Shown here in pieces: positions 1 to 6,441 of a DNA stretch of 7,063 nucleotides. The position numbers were made by a program, and so were the translations under genes. The stretch comes from Syntrophomonadaceae bacterium. Its GTDB lineage: Bacteria > Bacillota > Syntrophomonadia > Syntrophomonadales > Syntrophomonadaceae. The DNA lies in the NCBI GenBank assembly GCA_012522705.1, contig JAAYJY010000358.1, positions 1 to 7,063 of the forward strand. The letters run 5' to 3'. Numbering within the stretch: position 1 is the stretch's first letter; each line of letters begins with the position of its first letter. The notes under the pieces were generated by a model. That model was given only the letters and a program-made list of their open reading frames with translations. It did no database searches and was not told where the DNA came from.

Positions 1-1
1 C

Positions 2-496
2 CTGAATATGATGCGGATCAATTATCGCCATGCTTTGGTCATCGCCTTCTTCTTCGGTGGGTTCCAGGCCGGCATGCCCCTGCTGGGTTGGCTGCTGGGC
101 AGGCAGTTCGAGAGATACATAACCGCTATCGATCATTGGGTGGCGTTTGTACTGCTGGCATTTATCGGCGGCAAGATGCTGTGGGATGCTTTCCACAAAG
201 AAGATAATATCTGGACTGATTTTGATGATAGTCTCGATATCAAAGAATTGACCCTCCTTGCAGTAGCCACCAGCATCGATGCATTGGCGGTCGGAATCAC
301 CTTGGCCTTTTTGCAGGTCACCATCCTGCCCTCCGTAACCTTGATCGGATTGACTACGTTCATACTTTCTCTGAGCGGAGTGGTCTTGGGTAATCGGTTC
401 GGGACCAGATATGAGAGTAAGGCGGAAATCGCCGGCGGCTTGGTCCTAATATTCATAGGCGCCAAAATACTTTTTGAACATCTAGGCATAATCTAG
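2..496 (+). CDS. mntP: MntP-family manganese efflux pump, 3' part (5' end outside window)
   Basis: Inner-membrane exporter that lowers cytoplasmic Mn(II); family MntP/DUF204. About 164 codons are visible. The family is usually around 185-190 residues, built from two three-helix repeats, each with an Asp-containing helix. The second-repeat motif DALAVG is present (residues 91-96 counted from the ATG at 8), as are typical blocks such as YRHAL, PLLGWLLG (24-31) and FIGGKMLWDAF (52-62). The first-repeat Asp motif is absent, and the frame stays open to base 2 (codons Leu-Asn before the ATG). The true start therefore lies upstream of the window, and the ATG at 8 is internal. The protein is strongly hydrophobic, with an acidic cytoplasmic loop (EDNIWTDFDD, 65-74) between repeats. 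The stop is TAG at 494-496. A strong terminator follows at 593-634. A decayed second copy of part of this gene lies at 6246-6311. Any Mn-responsive leader would lie outside the window. Confidence 0.93.
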   Translation: MNMMRINYRHALVIAFFFGGFQAGMPLLGWLLGRQFERYITAIDHWVAFVLLAFIGGKMLWDAFHKEDNIWTDFDDSLDIKELTLLAVATSIDALAVGITLAFLQVTILPSVTLIGLTTFILSLSGVVLGNRFGTRYESKAEIAGGLVLIFIGAKILFEHLGII

Positions 497-529
497 ATGC
501 GATCAAATAACCTGTTGCCTGTCATTTAA

Positions 530-580
530 GAAGGAAGGCAGCAAAACCGTGTCCCCCTGACGAATGGCGGTCCGGCCCCG
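530..580. other. mntP 3' untranslated stretch with a possible REP-like fragment
   Basis: This is the GC-rich gap between the mntP stop and its terminator; no gene is supported. It contains the string AAAACCGTGTCCCCCTGAC (545-563). From memory, similar 'AACCGT..CCCC' strings occur as dispersed extragenic repeats next to REP-associated transposases in Clostridia. Only one copy is present here, with no palindromic partner and no transposase, so the assignment is weak. Confidence 0.2.
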
Positions 581-592
581 GGAAAATCAGAA

Positions 593-634
593 GTCGAGTA
601 GTCCCGCTAGCAGGATTACCCGACCTTTTTTTTT
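593..634 (+). terminator. Intrinsic terminator of mntP
   Basis: A 12-bp stem (593-604 with 613-624) encloses an 8-nt loop and is followed by nine T residues (626-634). The stem has one A-C mismatch (597/620) and one G-T pair (601/616). This is a classic rho-independent terminator for the plus-strand gene mntP. On the minus strand the hairpin is followed only by a broken T tract (TTCTGATTTT), so it may stop rplY transcripts weakly as well. The outer stem, including the mismatch, recurs in the hairpin at 6405-6441. Confidence 0.88.
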
Positions 635-660
635 CAGTCACTATGTTTTTAAACGGCCTT

Positions 661-1260
661 CTATTCGCTTTCAGCCTCAGTTGCTTCTTCTTGCGCAGTC
701 TCCTCTTCCTCGGGCGGTAGTTCAACCGGTTGGTGTATTACTGCCGCGTACAGGGTGTCTTCTTTATCAGTGATCTTTACCTGCTGCCCCTGCGCGATGG
801 TCTCCGCTGTTACCGATTCGCCAGCCTCCATCGCTCCTACGTCTATGCGGATAGTTTCAGGTATGGAGGCCATGGTTCCTTCCACCTCCGCTGTCGGTTT
901 GTATATCATTAACTGCAGGCGCCGGTCAGTCAGTTGATCTTCATTAGCGTAAAGAATAGGAATGTTCAGTTTTACTTCCTGGTCTTTGGATACTACTTGG
1001 ATATCGACATGGATGATCCTCTTGGAAAGCGCATCCCGCTGTATTTCCTTGATAAAACCGGATTTGACGGTGTCGTTGAAATCTATATCCACCCGAGCAT
1101 TGGAGCCATGTTTGGAAATCATTTTTTGCAGGGGGCCATACTCGAATTTTACCGACTTGGTTGTAGCCACATCACCCCCATATATCACCCCCGGGATGAA
1201 CCCCTTTTCCCGGAATTTGCCTGGTTGCCGTTCTGTTGCGGTCAAGGTTGTCTGTTCCAT
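661..1260 (-). CDS. rplY: 50S ribosomal protein L25, Ctc/general stress type
   Basis: 5S rRNA-binding protein of the large ribosomal subunit, in the long Ctc/TL5 form (199 aa) rather than the ~95 aa E. coli form. Residues ~1-90 form the RNA-binding L25 domain (FREKGFIPGVIYGG near the start, GFIKEIQRDALSKRIIHVD around 69-87). Residues ~95-180 form the TL5-type beta domain (IPETIRIDVGAMEAGESV). The end is a Glu-rich acidic tail. The start is ambiguous: TTG at 1263-1261 directly precedes ATG at 1260-1258. I chose ATG because AAGGAG (complement of 1269-1274) sits 8 nt upstream, versus 5 nt for TTG. The stop TAG lies at 661-663. It is transcribed from its own promoter (1345-1373) with a leader of about 75 nt. 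It is convergent with mntP and is not obviously linked in function to the cyanophycin genes upstream. Confidence 0.95.
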   Translation of the reverse strand: MEQTTLTATERQPGKFREKGFIPGVIYGGDVATTKSVKFEYGPLQKMISKHGSNARVDIDFNDTVKSGFIKEIQRDALSKRIIHVDIQVVSKDQEVKLNIPILYANEDQLTDRRLQLMIYKPTAEVEGTMASIPETIRIDVGAMEAGESVTAETIAQGQQVKITDKEDTLYAAVIHQPVELPPEEEETAQEEATEAESE

Positions 1261-1344
1261 CAAAAAATCTCCTTCTGGCTTAAGCCTAATCGTTTAAAAG
1301 ATGTCGCCTGGAATGCAGCAGGGAAATTTGCCAGCATTTTATAT

Positions 1345-1373
1345 ATTATAAACCAACGCATTCCCCTGGGCAA
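1345..1373 (-). promoter_or_regulatory. Sigma-A type promoter of rplY
   Basis: On the minus strand, TTGCCC (-35, complement of 1368-1373) is followed by a 17-nt spacer and a perfect TATAAT (-10, complement of 1345-1350). The -35 box begins immediately after the cphA stop codon (TAA at 1376-1374). Transcription would begin near 1338, giving a leader of roughly 75-80 nt before the rplY start. No terminator is visible between cphA and this promoter, so read-through from cphA is also possible. Confidence 0.75.
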
Positions 1374-4082
1374 TTAATGGACCACCCGCAGAGCCATTTC
1401 ACGGCTGGGTTTTTCTCCAGGTACCATCGGTATGGTGTATGGAATCTTCCCATCTTCATAGGCGGTAGAGGCCGGGGGCAGGTCGAGAGCCTTAATGTAA
1501 TCCTGGAGTAATTGGTAATTGGGTTCGAAATTTTCATAGAACATCATTATCAAGTCTCCCGGCAGGGCATTTTCCAGGGCTGTTTGCAGGGCCATTGTTT
1601 CTGACCAGATGGTCTCGATTGCCTTACTGTCAGCGCCGCTGTTGACTGCCCCCCGATACATTATCTCGGTCACCACGCCCGGTTTTCGCCCCCGGAGATC
1701 GGCATCTTCTTTGATATATATCTTCCCAAAACTCCCCCCGCACAACTGCCCCACTTCATAAATAGACCGGTCCAACCGATCGCCCGGCATGCCGATCACC
1801 CCCACCAGGCGGCCGGCGTCCAGGCTTTGGGCAAGTTGAATGGCACATTGGTAACCACTCAGGTTGTGGCCATAATCGAGCATTACCTGAAACTTACCGA
1901 GGTCAAAGAGGTTTAAACGGCCGGCATTTGATCGGGGATCGGCTCGGAAAGACAGCAAGCCCAATCTTATCATATGAGCCGAGATCCCCAGAGAATATAG
2001 AGCGGCGGCGGCCGCTAAAGCGTTCTCCAGATTGCATATCGCTTTACCGGCGAAGGTGATTGGTATATCCTTGATATTCATAAGTTCGGTGCGGGTTTGG
2101 TTGCGGTACAGGCAGATGGCCTCCCCCTCCGCAACGGCGGCCAGACCACCGGCATCGATATGCCTGGCCATCTTGGCGCGGTGGCGCTCCTGGCCAAAAT
2201 AACCCAGGTTGCATCGCACTTGCGGCTCAATTATCTCTGTCATATTGTCGTCCGCATTTAATATCGCCCAACCCTCTGGTTTAACCGCTTCAACCACCAG
2301 GGACTTGATGAAGGCCAGGTCCCGGATTGTCTTCACGTCGTCCATACCCAAATGGTCGTCGCTGATGTTGGTGATCAAACCCACATCGGCCAGATCATAT
2401 CCCAGTCCGGAACGGATAATACCTCCCCGGGCGGTTTCTAAAACAGCCGATTCAACCTCCCCGTTGTATAAGACTGCCTGGGCACTGGCCGGCCCGGTAT
2501 TATCACCCTTGGATATACATTCTGAGCCGATATAAGAGCCACTGGAGCAGGTCATCCCCACCTTTTTGCCCGCCAGGGTCAATACATGACTGATCAGGCG
2601 GGTGACTGTGGTTTTACCATTGGTGCCGGTAATTGAGATAACCGGAATGCTTTTTGGGACTTCAGCATACATGTGGTCCAGTATATCAGCGGCTACGTTG
2701 CAGGGGTTTCCTTCGCTGGGATTAAGGTGCATGCGCAAGCCGGGAGCGGCGTTCACCTCGATCACGGCGCCGTTGGCGGGGGTCAGCAGTCGGGCGATAT
2801 TGTCGGTGACAATATCGATTCCCGCCACTTCCAGGCCGATCACCCGAGCCGCCTTGATGGCCAGCTCCTTATTGCGGGGGTGAATATCCCGGGTGCATTC
2901 GCGGGCGCTGCCCCCGGTGCTGAGGTTGCCGTTTTCGCGGAGGTAAATGAGTTCACCGGGCCTTGGAATATCCTCCAATTCCAGTTCGAAGCGGGCCAGG
3001 AATTCCCGGGCTACAGCATCCATGACAATCTTGCTCAAACGCCTTTCATGGCCTTCGCCCCGATCCGGCCTCAAGTTTTCCTGTTCCACCAGTTCGGCGA
3101 TGGTACTGACTCCGTCCCCAATAATGCAGGGAGGCCGCCTCTCGGCCACGGCCGATACCTTGTCACCTACCACTAGTACGCGGTAATCGCGCCCCCGGAT
3201 ATATTTCTCCACCATGACCCCGTCCGAATAGTCCCGGGCCAATTGAAATGCCTTGATCAACAAAATTTCGTTATATACGTTGGCAGTAACCCCTTTCCCC
3301 TGATTGGAATCATAGGGCTTCACTACCACCGGATATCCGATCTGTTCCGCTATGACCAGCGCACCGTCCTCATTGTATGCTACCCCGCCGGCCGGTACGG
3401 GAATATTATTCTCACGCAGCCGTTGCTTGGTCAGTTGTTTGTTCCTGGCCAGATCCACCGCAATGCTGCTGGTAGTACCGGGAAGAGATGCTTCAATGAA
3501 CCGGGAGGCCCGACCATAACCTAGTTGCAGTAGACTATCAGATCCTATGCGGCGAACCGGTATGTGCCGCCGCCGGGCTTCATCAAAAATGGCTCTGGTA
3601 CTGGGCCCCAGTTGGGAATCAATAGCTTCTTCATAAAGTTCGTCAATAATCTCTTCGACTGTCAATGGCTGGCCGTTCACGAAGGCCATGACTATCTCGG
3701 CGGCTGCATACCCAATGGCACGGGCACTGCTTTCATTCATATACTCATAGATGATGCAGTACAAATGGGGCTCTTGCGCCACCCGGGTTTTACCGAAATA
3801 GACATCGTATCCCAACAAACTCTGCAACTCCAGGGCGAGATGCTCAGTTACGTGGGAAATCAGAGTCCCCTCCTGGAGTCTTTCCACAAAGCCGCCTTCG
3901 TGCCCCAATGAGCAATGATGGGTCTTCAAACCAGGGAAAACCTTGAGCAGTCGCTGATTAAACCCGTCTATCTGATGGGTGGGGATCTCGGCCAATTCCT
4001 CCAAGTCCACCATCATCCTAACCACCGGTTTGTGGCTGTAAATGTTCCGGCCGCTGTATCTGCGAACGCTGACTACCTCCAT
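1374..4082 (-). CDS. cphA: Cyanophycin synthetase (CphA1 type)
   Basis: Makes cyanophycin, a polymer with a poly-Asp backbone carrying Arg side groups, by two ATP-dependent ligations per unit. At 902 aa it is full length for CphA1 (about 870-900). Three domains are visible. The N domain (~1-160) contains an HxxEH motif at 77-81 (HVTEH). The ATP-grasp domain (~214-470) carries VVKPYDSNQGKGV at 253-265 and IEVNAAPGLRMH at 441-452; it adds Asp. The Mur-ligase-like domain (~478 onward) carries the P-loop GTNGKTT at 486-492, ETARGG at 549-554, NISDDHLG at 572-579 and DYGHN at 736-740; it adds Arg. The intact Mur P-loop and full length argue against the shorter dipeptide-using CphA2. The ATG at 4082 has GGAGG (complement of 4093-4097) 10 nt upstream. 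A tail of ~35 residues (868-902), including GEKPSR, follows the Mur fold; I cannot assign it a role. cphA is the last gene after iadA and cphB. The 130-bp gap before it may give it separate control. Confidence 0.96.
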   Translation of the reverse strand: MEVVSVRRYSGRNIYSHKPVVRMMVDLEELAEIPTHQIDGFNQRLLKVFPGLKTHHCSLGHEGGFVERLQEGTLISHVTEHLALELQSLLGYDVYFGKTRVAQEPHLYCIIYEYMNESSARAIGYAAAEIVMAFVNGQPLTVEEIIDELYEEAIDSQLGPSTRAIFDEARRRHIPVRRIGSDSLLQLGYGRASRFIEASLPGTTSSIAVDLARNKQLTKQRLRENNIPVPAGGVAYNEDGALVIAEQIGYPVVVKPYDSNQGKGVTANVYNEILLIKAFQLARDYSDGVMVEKYIRGRDYRVLVVGDKVSAVAERRPPCIIGDGVSTIAELVEQENLRPDRGEGHERRLSKIVMDAVAREFLARFELELEDIPRPGELIYLRENGNLSTGGSARECTRDIHPRNKELAIKAARVIGLEVAGIDIVTDNIARLLTPANGAVIEVNAAPGLRMHLNPSEGNPCNVAADILDHMYAEVPKSIPVISITGTNGKTTVTRLISHVLTLAGKKVGMTCSSGSYIGSECISKGDNTGPASAQAVLYNGEVESAVLETARGGIIRSGLGYDLADVGLITNISDDHLGMDDVKTIRDLAFIKSLVVEAVKPEGWAILNADDNMTEIIEPQVRCNLGYFGQERHRAKMARHIDAGGLAAVAEGEAICLYRNQTRTELMNIKDIPITFAGKAICNLENALAAAAALYSLGISAHMIRLGLLSFRADPRSNAGRLNLFDLGKFQVMLDYGHNLSGYQCAIQLAQSLDAGRLVGVIGMPGDRLDRSIYEVGQLCGGSFGKIYIKEDADLRGRKPGVVTEIMYRGAVNSGADSKAIETIWSETMALQTALENALPGDLIMMFYENFEPNYQLLQDYIKALDLPPASTAYEDGKIPYTIPMVPGEKPSREMALRVVH

Positions 4083-4136
4083 TATTAAACTTCCTCCAAG
4101 GTTTAGTTAATCTCCAAATTCTTCACTGTATGATTT

Positions 4137-4195
4137 AGACTCTTCGCTGCGCTCCGAGTGACATTGAGGGATATCATCCTGAGGCAACATCGAAT
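4137..4195. repeat. Inverted pair of REP-like sequences between cphB and cphA
   Basis: The left arm (4137-4163), read on the minus strand, begins TGTCACTCGGAGCGCAGCGA. The right arm (4172-4195), read on the plus strand, begins TATCATCCTGAGGCAACATC. Both resemble the widespread bacterial extragenic repeat of the form TGTCATYCTGAGCG..GCGAAG (recalled from general knowledge, not searched). The inner parts can pair imperfectly (9 of 12 positions over 4152-4163 with 4172-4183, counting one G-T), with an 8-nt loop. This is a degenerate REP doublet rather than a terminator, since no T tract follows on either strand. It falls inside the probable iadA-cphB-cphA transcript. Confidence 0.55.
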
Positions 4196-4212
4196 TATGC
4201 AAAACCCTAACT

Positions 4213-5019
4213 CTAATGTAAGGTAATTACCTCTCGGGCTTTGAGATCATAGCCATGCCCTTTGGCCAGGACATGAATGCAGGCATCGGTGATGGTGAGT
4301 ATCTCGTCAGGTTCCAATTCAGACACATTGGTCTTACGGATGGACCGGCCATCGATCACGGTTACCGCATTATCCCCAAGCACCTCAAAATAGTCTTCCG
4401 GATCGACCCTGATGGCTGTATTTTCGTCGATGCCGATGCCCAGGATCCCCGGATTCTCCGCCACGCCGCACAATAGGCGCCCCAACCGACCGCGCTGGTC
4501 GAAGTGCTGGTCAATGATGACCCCCTCCACCAAACCCAAGCCTGGCGCCATTTTCAGAGTGCATTTACGGGCGGCATCGTTGCTATTGCCCTCCACGATC
4601 ATGGTGCTGCACATCACCGAAGCCCCGGCGCTGGTTCCTATCACCGCCGCTCCATGGGTAAAGGCGTAGTATAGCTCCTTATAAACCCTGGTCCCTCCGA
4701 GGATGCTGGTGATCCTCAGTTGATCTCCCCCGGTGAAGAAGAACCCATCCATGTCCCTCATGATGCGGATATTTTCCTCTGCGTTGGCATCCTCCCGGGA
4801 TCTGATATCCAGTATCTCCGTTTCTTTAACCCCCAGGCGCGAAAATACCTCCCGGTAGGTGTGCCCGGATTCCTTCGGGTGTTCAGTAGCCGTTGTTATA
4901 ATGCCCAGTCTTGCCGCATGGCCTCCGATCAGGCTTACTACTCCCTCCAGGATCTCGGGTTGTTGGTATTTGTCTTCGGCTCCGCCGATGATCACCAGGG
5001 TTCCTTTATGGCTGCTCAT
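4213..5019 (-). CDS. cphB: Cyanophycinase (peptidase family S51)
   Basis: Exo-acting serine peptidase that releases beta-Asp-Arg dipeptides from cyanophycin; a cytoplasmic enzyme of family S51. It is 268 aa, the expected family length. The nucleophile elbow GTSAGAS (128-134) gives Ser130. DQHFDQRGR (170-178) supplies His172, and GIDENTA (196-202) supplies Glu199. These match the Ser-His-Glu set known for the cyanobacterial enzyme, shifted by two residues. FTGGDQLR (95-102) is the family substrate-pocket motif, and the N-terminal GTLVIIGGAEDK is typical. The ATG at 5019 has GAGGTG (complement of 5025-5030) 5 nt upstream. It begins 24 bp after the iadA stop, so the two are almost certainly cotranscribed. 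The related S51 enzyme PepE is shorter and lacks the cyanophycinase pocket motif, and the cphA neighbour settles the call. Confidence 0.96.
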   Translation of the reverse strand: MSSHKGTLVIIGGAEDKYQQPEILEGVVSLIGGHAARLGIITTATEHPKESGHTYREVFSRLGVKETEILDIRSREDANAEENIRIMRDMDGFFFTGGDQLRITSILGGTRVYKELYYAFTHGAAVIGTSAGASVMCSTMIVEGNSNDAARKCTLKMAPGLGLVEGVIIDQHFDQRGRLGRLLCGVAENPGILGIGIDENTAIRVDPEDYFEVLGDNAVTVIDGRSIRKTNVSELEPDEILTITDACIHVLAKGHGYDLKAREVITLH

Positions 5020-5043
5020 TGGTTCACCTCTTGTCTCAAATGT

Positions 5044-6177
5044 TTATTTCTCATATCTGCCCTTCTTGACAGCCTTGCCCTCGCTGACCACTACTTCTCC
5101 CCGGGCCAGCAGACGATAAATGCTCAGGTCATTCCGCCTGCACACCAGGATATCCGCATCAGTTCCGGCCTGCAGACACCCTTTGCGGGGATATAGCTTT
5201 AAGATCCGGGCCGGATTCAAAGTGGCGGTCTTGATCACCGTGGTCAGGTCCAAATGGTAGTCCAACACTGCCGCCTTAAGGTCGCTGTATAAAGCGCTCA
5301 GTTCTGCCACCCCGGCCGGGTTGGGAGCACTGCCGTTGCCATCTGAGGAAACCGTGACCTTATCTATATCAAGCCCCTTTTGGATAAGCATCTGCAGGGC
5401 TTGCGGCACCGGGTAACCTTGGGTTTCACCCGCGGTCAGATCTATCTGTCCCCCCCGCCGCAAGAATTCGATGCCCTGCTCAAACAGATGGGGATTGCGG
5501 TTTATATGGGTGGGGACGAAGATTTCCAATGGAAAATCCGATTCATCGATTAAACGGAAGAGGGACTGAAGTCCTTCTTTCCCGTCACCGACATGCAGAT
5601 GGAGCACCCCCGCCTTGCCGCCCAACATTCCCCCGGCATTGGCTTCTGAGGCCAGGGTGCGCAGTTCCTCCAAGGTGGGGTGGTTGGAACGGTAATCAGC
5701 GATGGCGATCTCCCCTACTCCGATCACCTTGTCCAACAGCGCTATGTCGGTGAGCACCCGGCCGGTCATTGTTTCGGTCGGACTTCCATAACTCCCCGTA
5801 TATATATAGGTAGTAATGCCTTCCGCCTCCAGGCCCCGGGCTTTGGATAGCAGGGTGGCAATGCCCCGGGAGATGCTGTCAAACCCCAGTAACCCCACCA
5901 CCGTGGTCACCCCGGCTTCCACCACTGTGCTGAACATGACTTCGGGTATCCTGCTTATAGGCCCCTGCTCTCCACCACCTCCGGTAATATGGACGTGCTG
6001 GTCGACGAGACCCGGGCATACATAACAATCCCGACAGTCAATCACCTCCGTATCCCAAAGATGCTCCGCGGAGATCTCTTCCCTGATACCGCCGATGGTA
6101 CCGTTTACTACCAGTACGTCTTTGCGCCCCAGGTCATCAGGGGAATAAACGTGTCCGCCCTTTAAAATCTTAAACAC
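5044..6177 (-). CDS. iadA: Isoaspartyl dipeptidase (beta-aspartyl dipeptidase)
   Basis: Binuclear-metal amidohydrolase that splits beta-aspartyl dipeptides; here its likely substrate is beta-Asp-Arg from cyanophycinase, giving free Asp and Arg. At 377 aa it is close to the E. coli enzyme (390). Metal ligands are visible: HVH (H61, H63), H195 in HVGD context, H224 in PTHINRN, D279 in SSDGNGS. Substrate residues known from E. coli IadA are also kept: E70 (GGGGE), Y130 (TGSY), R163 (DYRS), R227 (NRN), S283 (GNGS). The bridging carboxylated lysine of the E. coli enzyme is replaced by glutamate, E156 in VGEIAIAD, with one extra residue just before it. Translation starts at GTG (6177-6175) with GGGAG (complement of 6184-6188) 6 nt upstream; no ATG fits better. 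It is the first gene of the cluster. A general role on isoaspartyl peptides from protein damage is also possible, but the context favours cyanophycin use. Confidence 0.95.
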   Translation of the reverse strand: MFKILKGGHVYSPDDLGRKDVLVVNGTIGGIREEISAEHLWDTEVIDCRDCYVCPGLVDQHVHITGGGGEQGPISRIPEVMFSTVVEAGVTTVVGLLGFDSISRGIATLLSKARGLEAEGITTYIYTGSYGSPTETMTGRVLTDIALLDKVIGVGEIAIADYRSNHPTLEELRTLASEANAGGMLGGKAGVLHLHVGDGKEGLQSLFRLIDESDFPLEIFVPTHINRNPHLFEQGIEFLRRGGQIDLTAGETQGYPVPQALQMLIQKGLDIDKVTVSSDGNGSAPNPAGVAELSALYSDLKAAVLDYHLDLTTVIKTATLNPARILKLYPRKGCLQAGTDADILVCRRNDLSIYRLLARGEVVVSEGKAVKKGRYEK

Positions 6178-6207
6178 TTAACGCTCCCGCATGTTTATTG
6201 TTGTCAT

Positions 6208-6235
6208 AAATTAATTGTGTCCCCGCCAGGCACAA
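6208..6235 (-). promoter_or_regulatory. Candidate promoter of iadA-cphB-cphA
   Basis: On the minus strand TTGTGC (complement of 6230-6235), a 16-nt spacer and TAATTT (complement of 6208-6213) stand about 30 nt upstream of the iadA GTG. Both boxes are imperfect and the spacing is slightly short, so this is only the best available candidate. An AT-rich imperfect palindrome (6205-6219, CACAATTAATTTATG on the minus strand) overlaps the -10 box and could be an operator. Confidence 0.3.
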
Positions 6236-6245
6236 ATAATTCTCC

Positions 6246-6311
6246 CGGCTATCGCCATATCGTTGCATATGCTGGTATTTGTCGGCGGCAAAACGCGCTG
6301 AGATGCTTTCC
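6246..6311 (+). pseudogene. mntP: Decayed fragment of an mntP copy
   Basis: Bases 6271-6311 match 154-194 of the mntP gene in this window at 34 of 41 positions without gaps, in the same orientation and codon phase. The translated piece (LVFVGGKTR-stop-DAF) parallels LAFIGGKMLWDAF. The Trp codon TGG (182-184) has become TGA (6299-6301), so the piece is broken. The match extends left to about 6246 (GCTATCG shared) with a 6-nt deletion. No further mntP homology is visible on either side. It lies directly upstream of iadA in the opposite orientation and overlaps no intact gene. Confidence 0.75.
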
Positions 6312-6404
6312 CTGAGTGGGCGGCATTTGGGCCTCTTGTAAGTGAAAGTGCTATTAGCATGAGCAGAATGAAAGATGAACAAGCGCGGCCACCTTATATG
6401 CGAA
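6312..6404. other. Gene-free stretch between the mntP relic and hairpin
   Basis: Part of the ~327-bp region (6178-6504) without an intact gene. Apart from the mntP relic to the left and the hairpin to the right, I see no recognisable protein or RNA in it. Short open frames on both strands here have no family resemblance and no ribosome binding site. Confidence 0.4.
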
Positions 6405-6441
6405 AAGTCGAGTATCCCGGTCATCCCGGTCTACCCGACTT
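6405..6441 (-). terminator. Hairpin related to the mntP terminator; probable end of the helicase transcript
   Basis: A 10-bp outer stem (6405-6414 with 6432-6441) has one A-C mismatch. Two unpaired positions on each side separate it from a 4-bp CCGG stem (6417-6420 with 6426-6429) and a 5-nt loop. On the minus strand the hairpin is followed by a T run of only four (two of them in the stem), so it is a modest terminator. It stands 64-100 bp beyond the stop of the helicase fragment (6505) and would have ended that gene. On the plus strand no T run follows. The shared outer stem (GTCGAGTA / TACCCGAC) with the 593-624 terminator suggests common origin. Confidence 0.45.

Noticed and set aside
530..545. 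GAAGGAAGGCAGC resembling the SRP RNA tip
   Set aside because: The flanks do not form the conserved SRP hairpin, and the GGUC..GGAA loop context is missing.
1317..1368. CAGGGAAA / TTCCCCTG inverted repeat between cphA and rplY
   Set aside because: The arms are about 36 nt apart and no T tract follows, so it is not a terminator; it overlaps the rplY promoter spacer by chance.
934..1377. 147-codon plus-strand frame over rplY and its promoter
   Set aside because: Antisense shadow of rplY; it runs through the promoter region.
2673..3176. 167-codon plus-strand frame inside cphA
   Set aside because: Antisense shadow of a clearly conserved gene, with no ribosome binding site or family features.
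4720..5196. 158-codon plus-strand frame across cphB and iadA
   Set aside because: Antisense shadow of two conserved genes.
6170..6424. Minus-strand 84-codon open frame upstream of iadA
   Set aside because: It covers the antisense of the mntP relic and a hairpin, has no family resemblance, and overlaps the iadA start.
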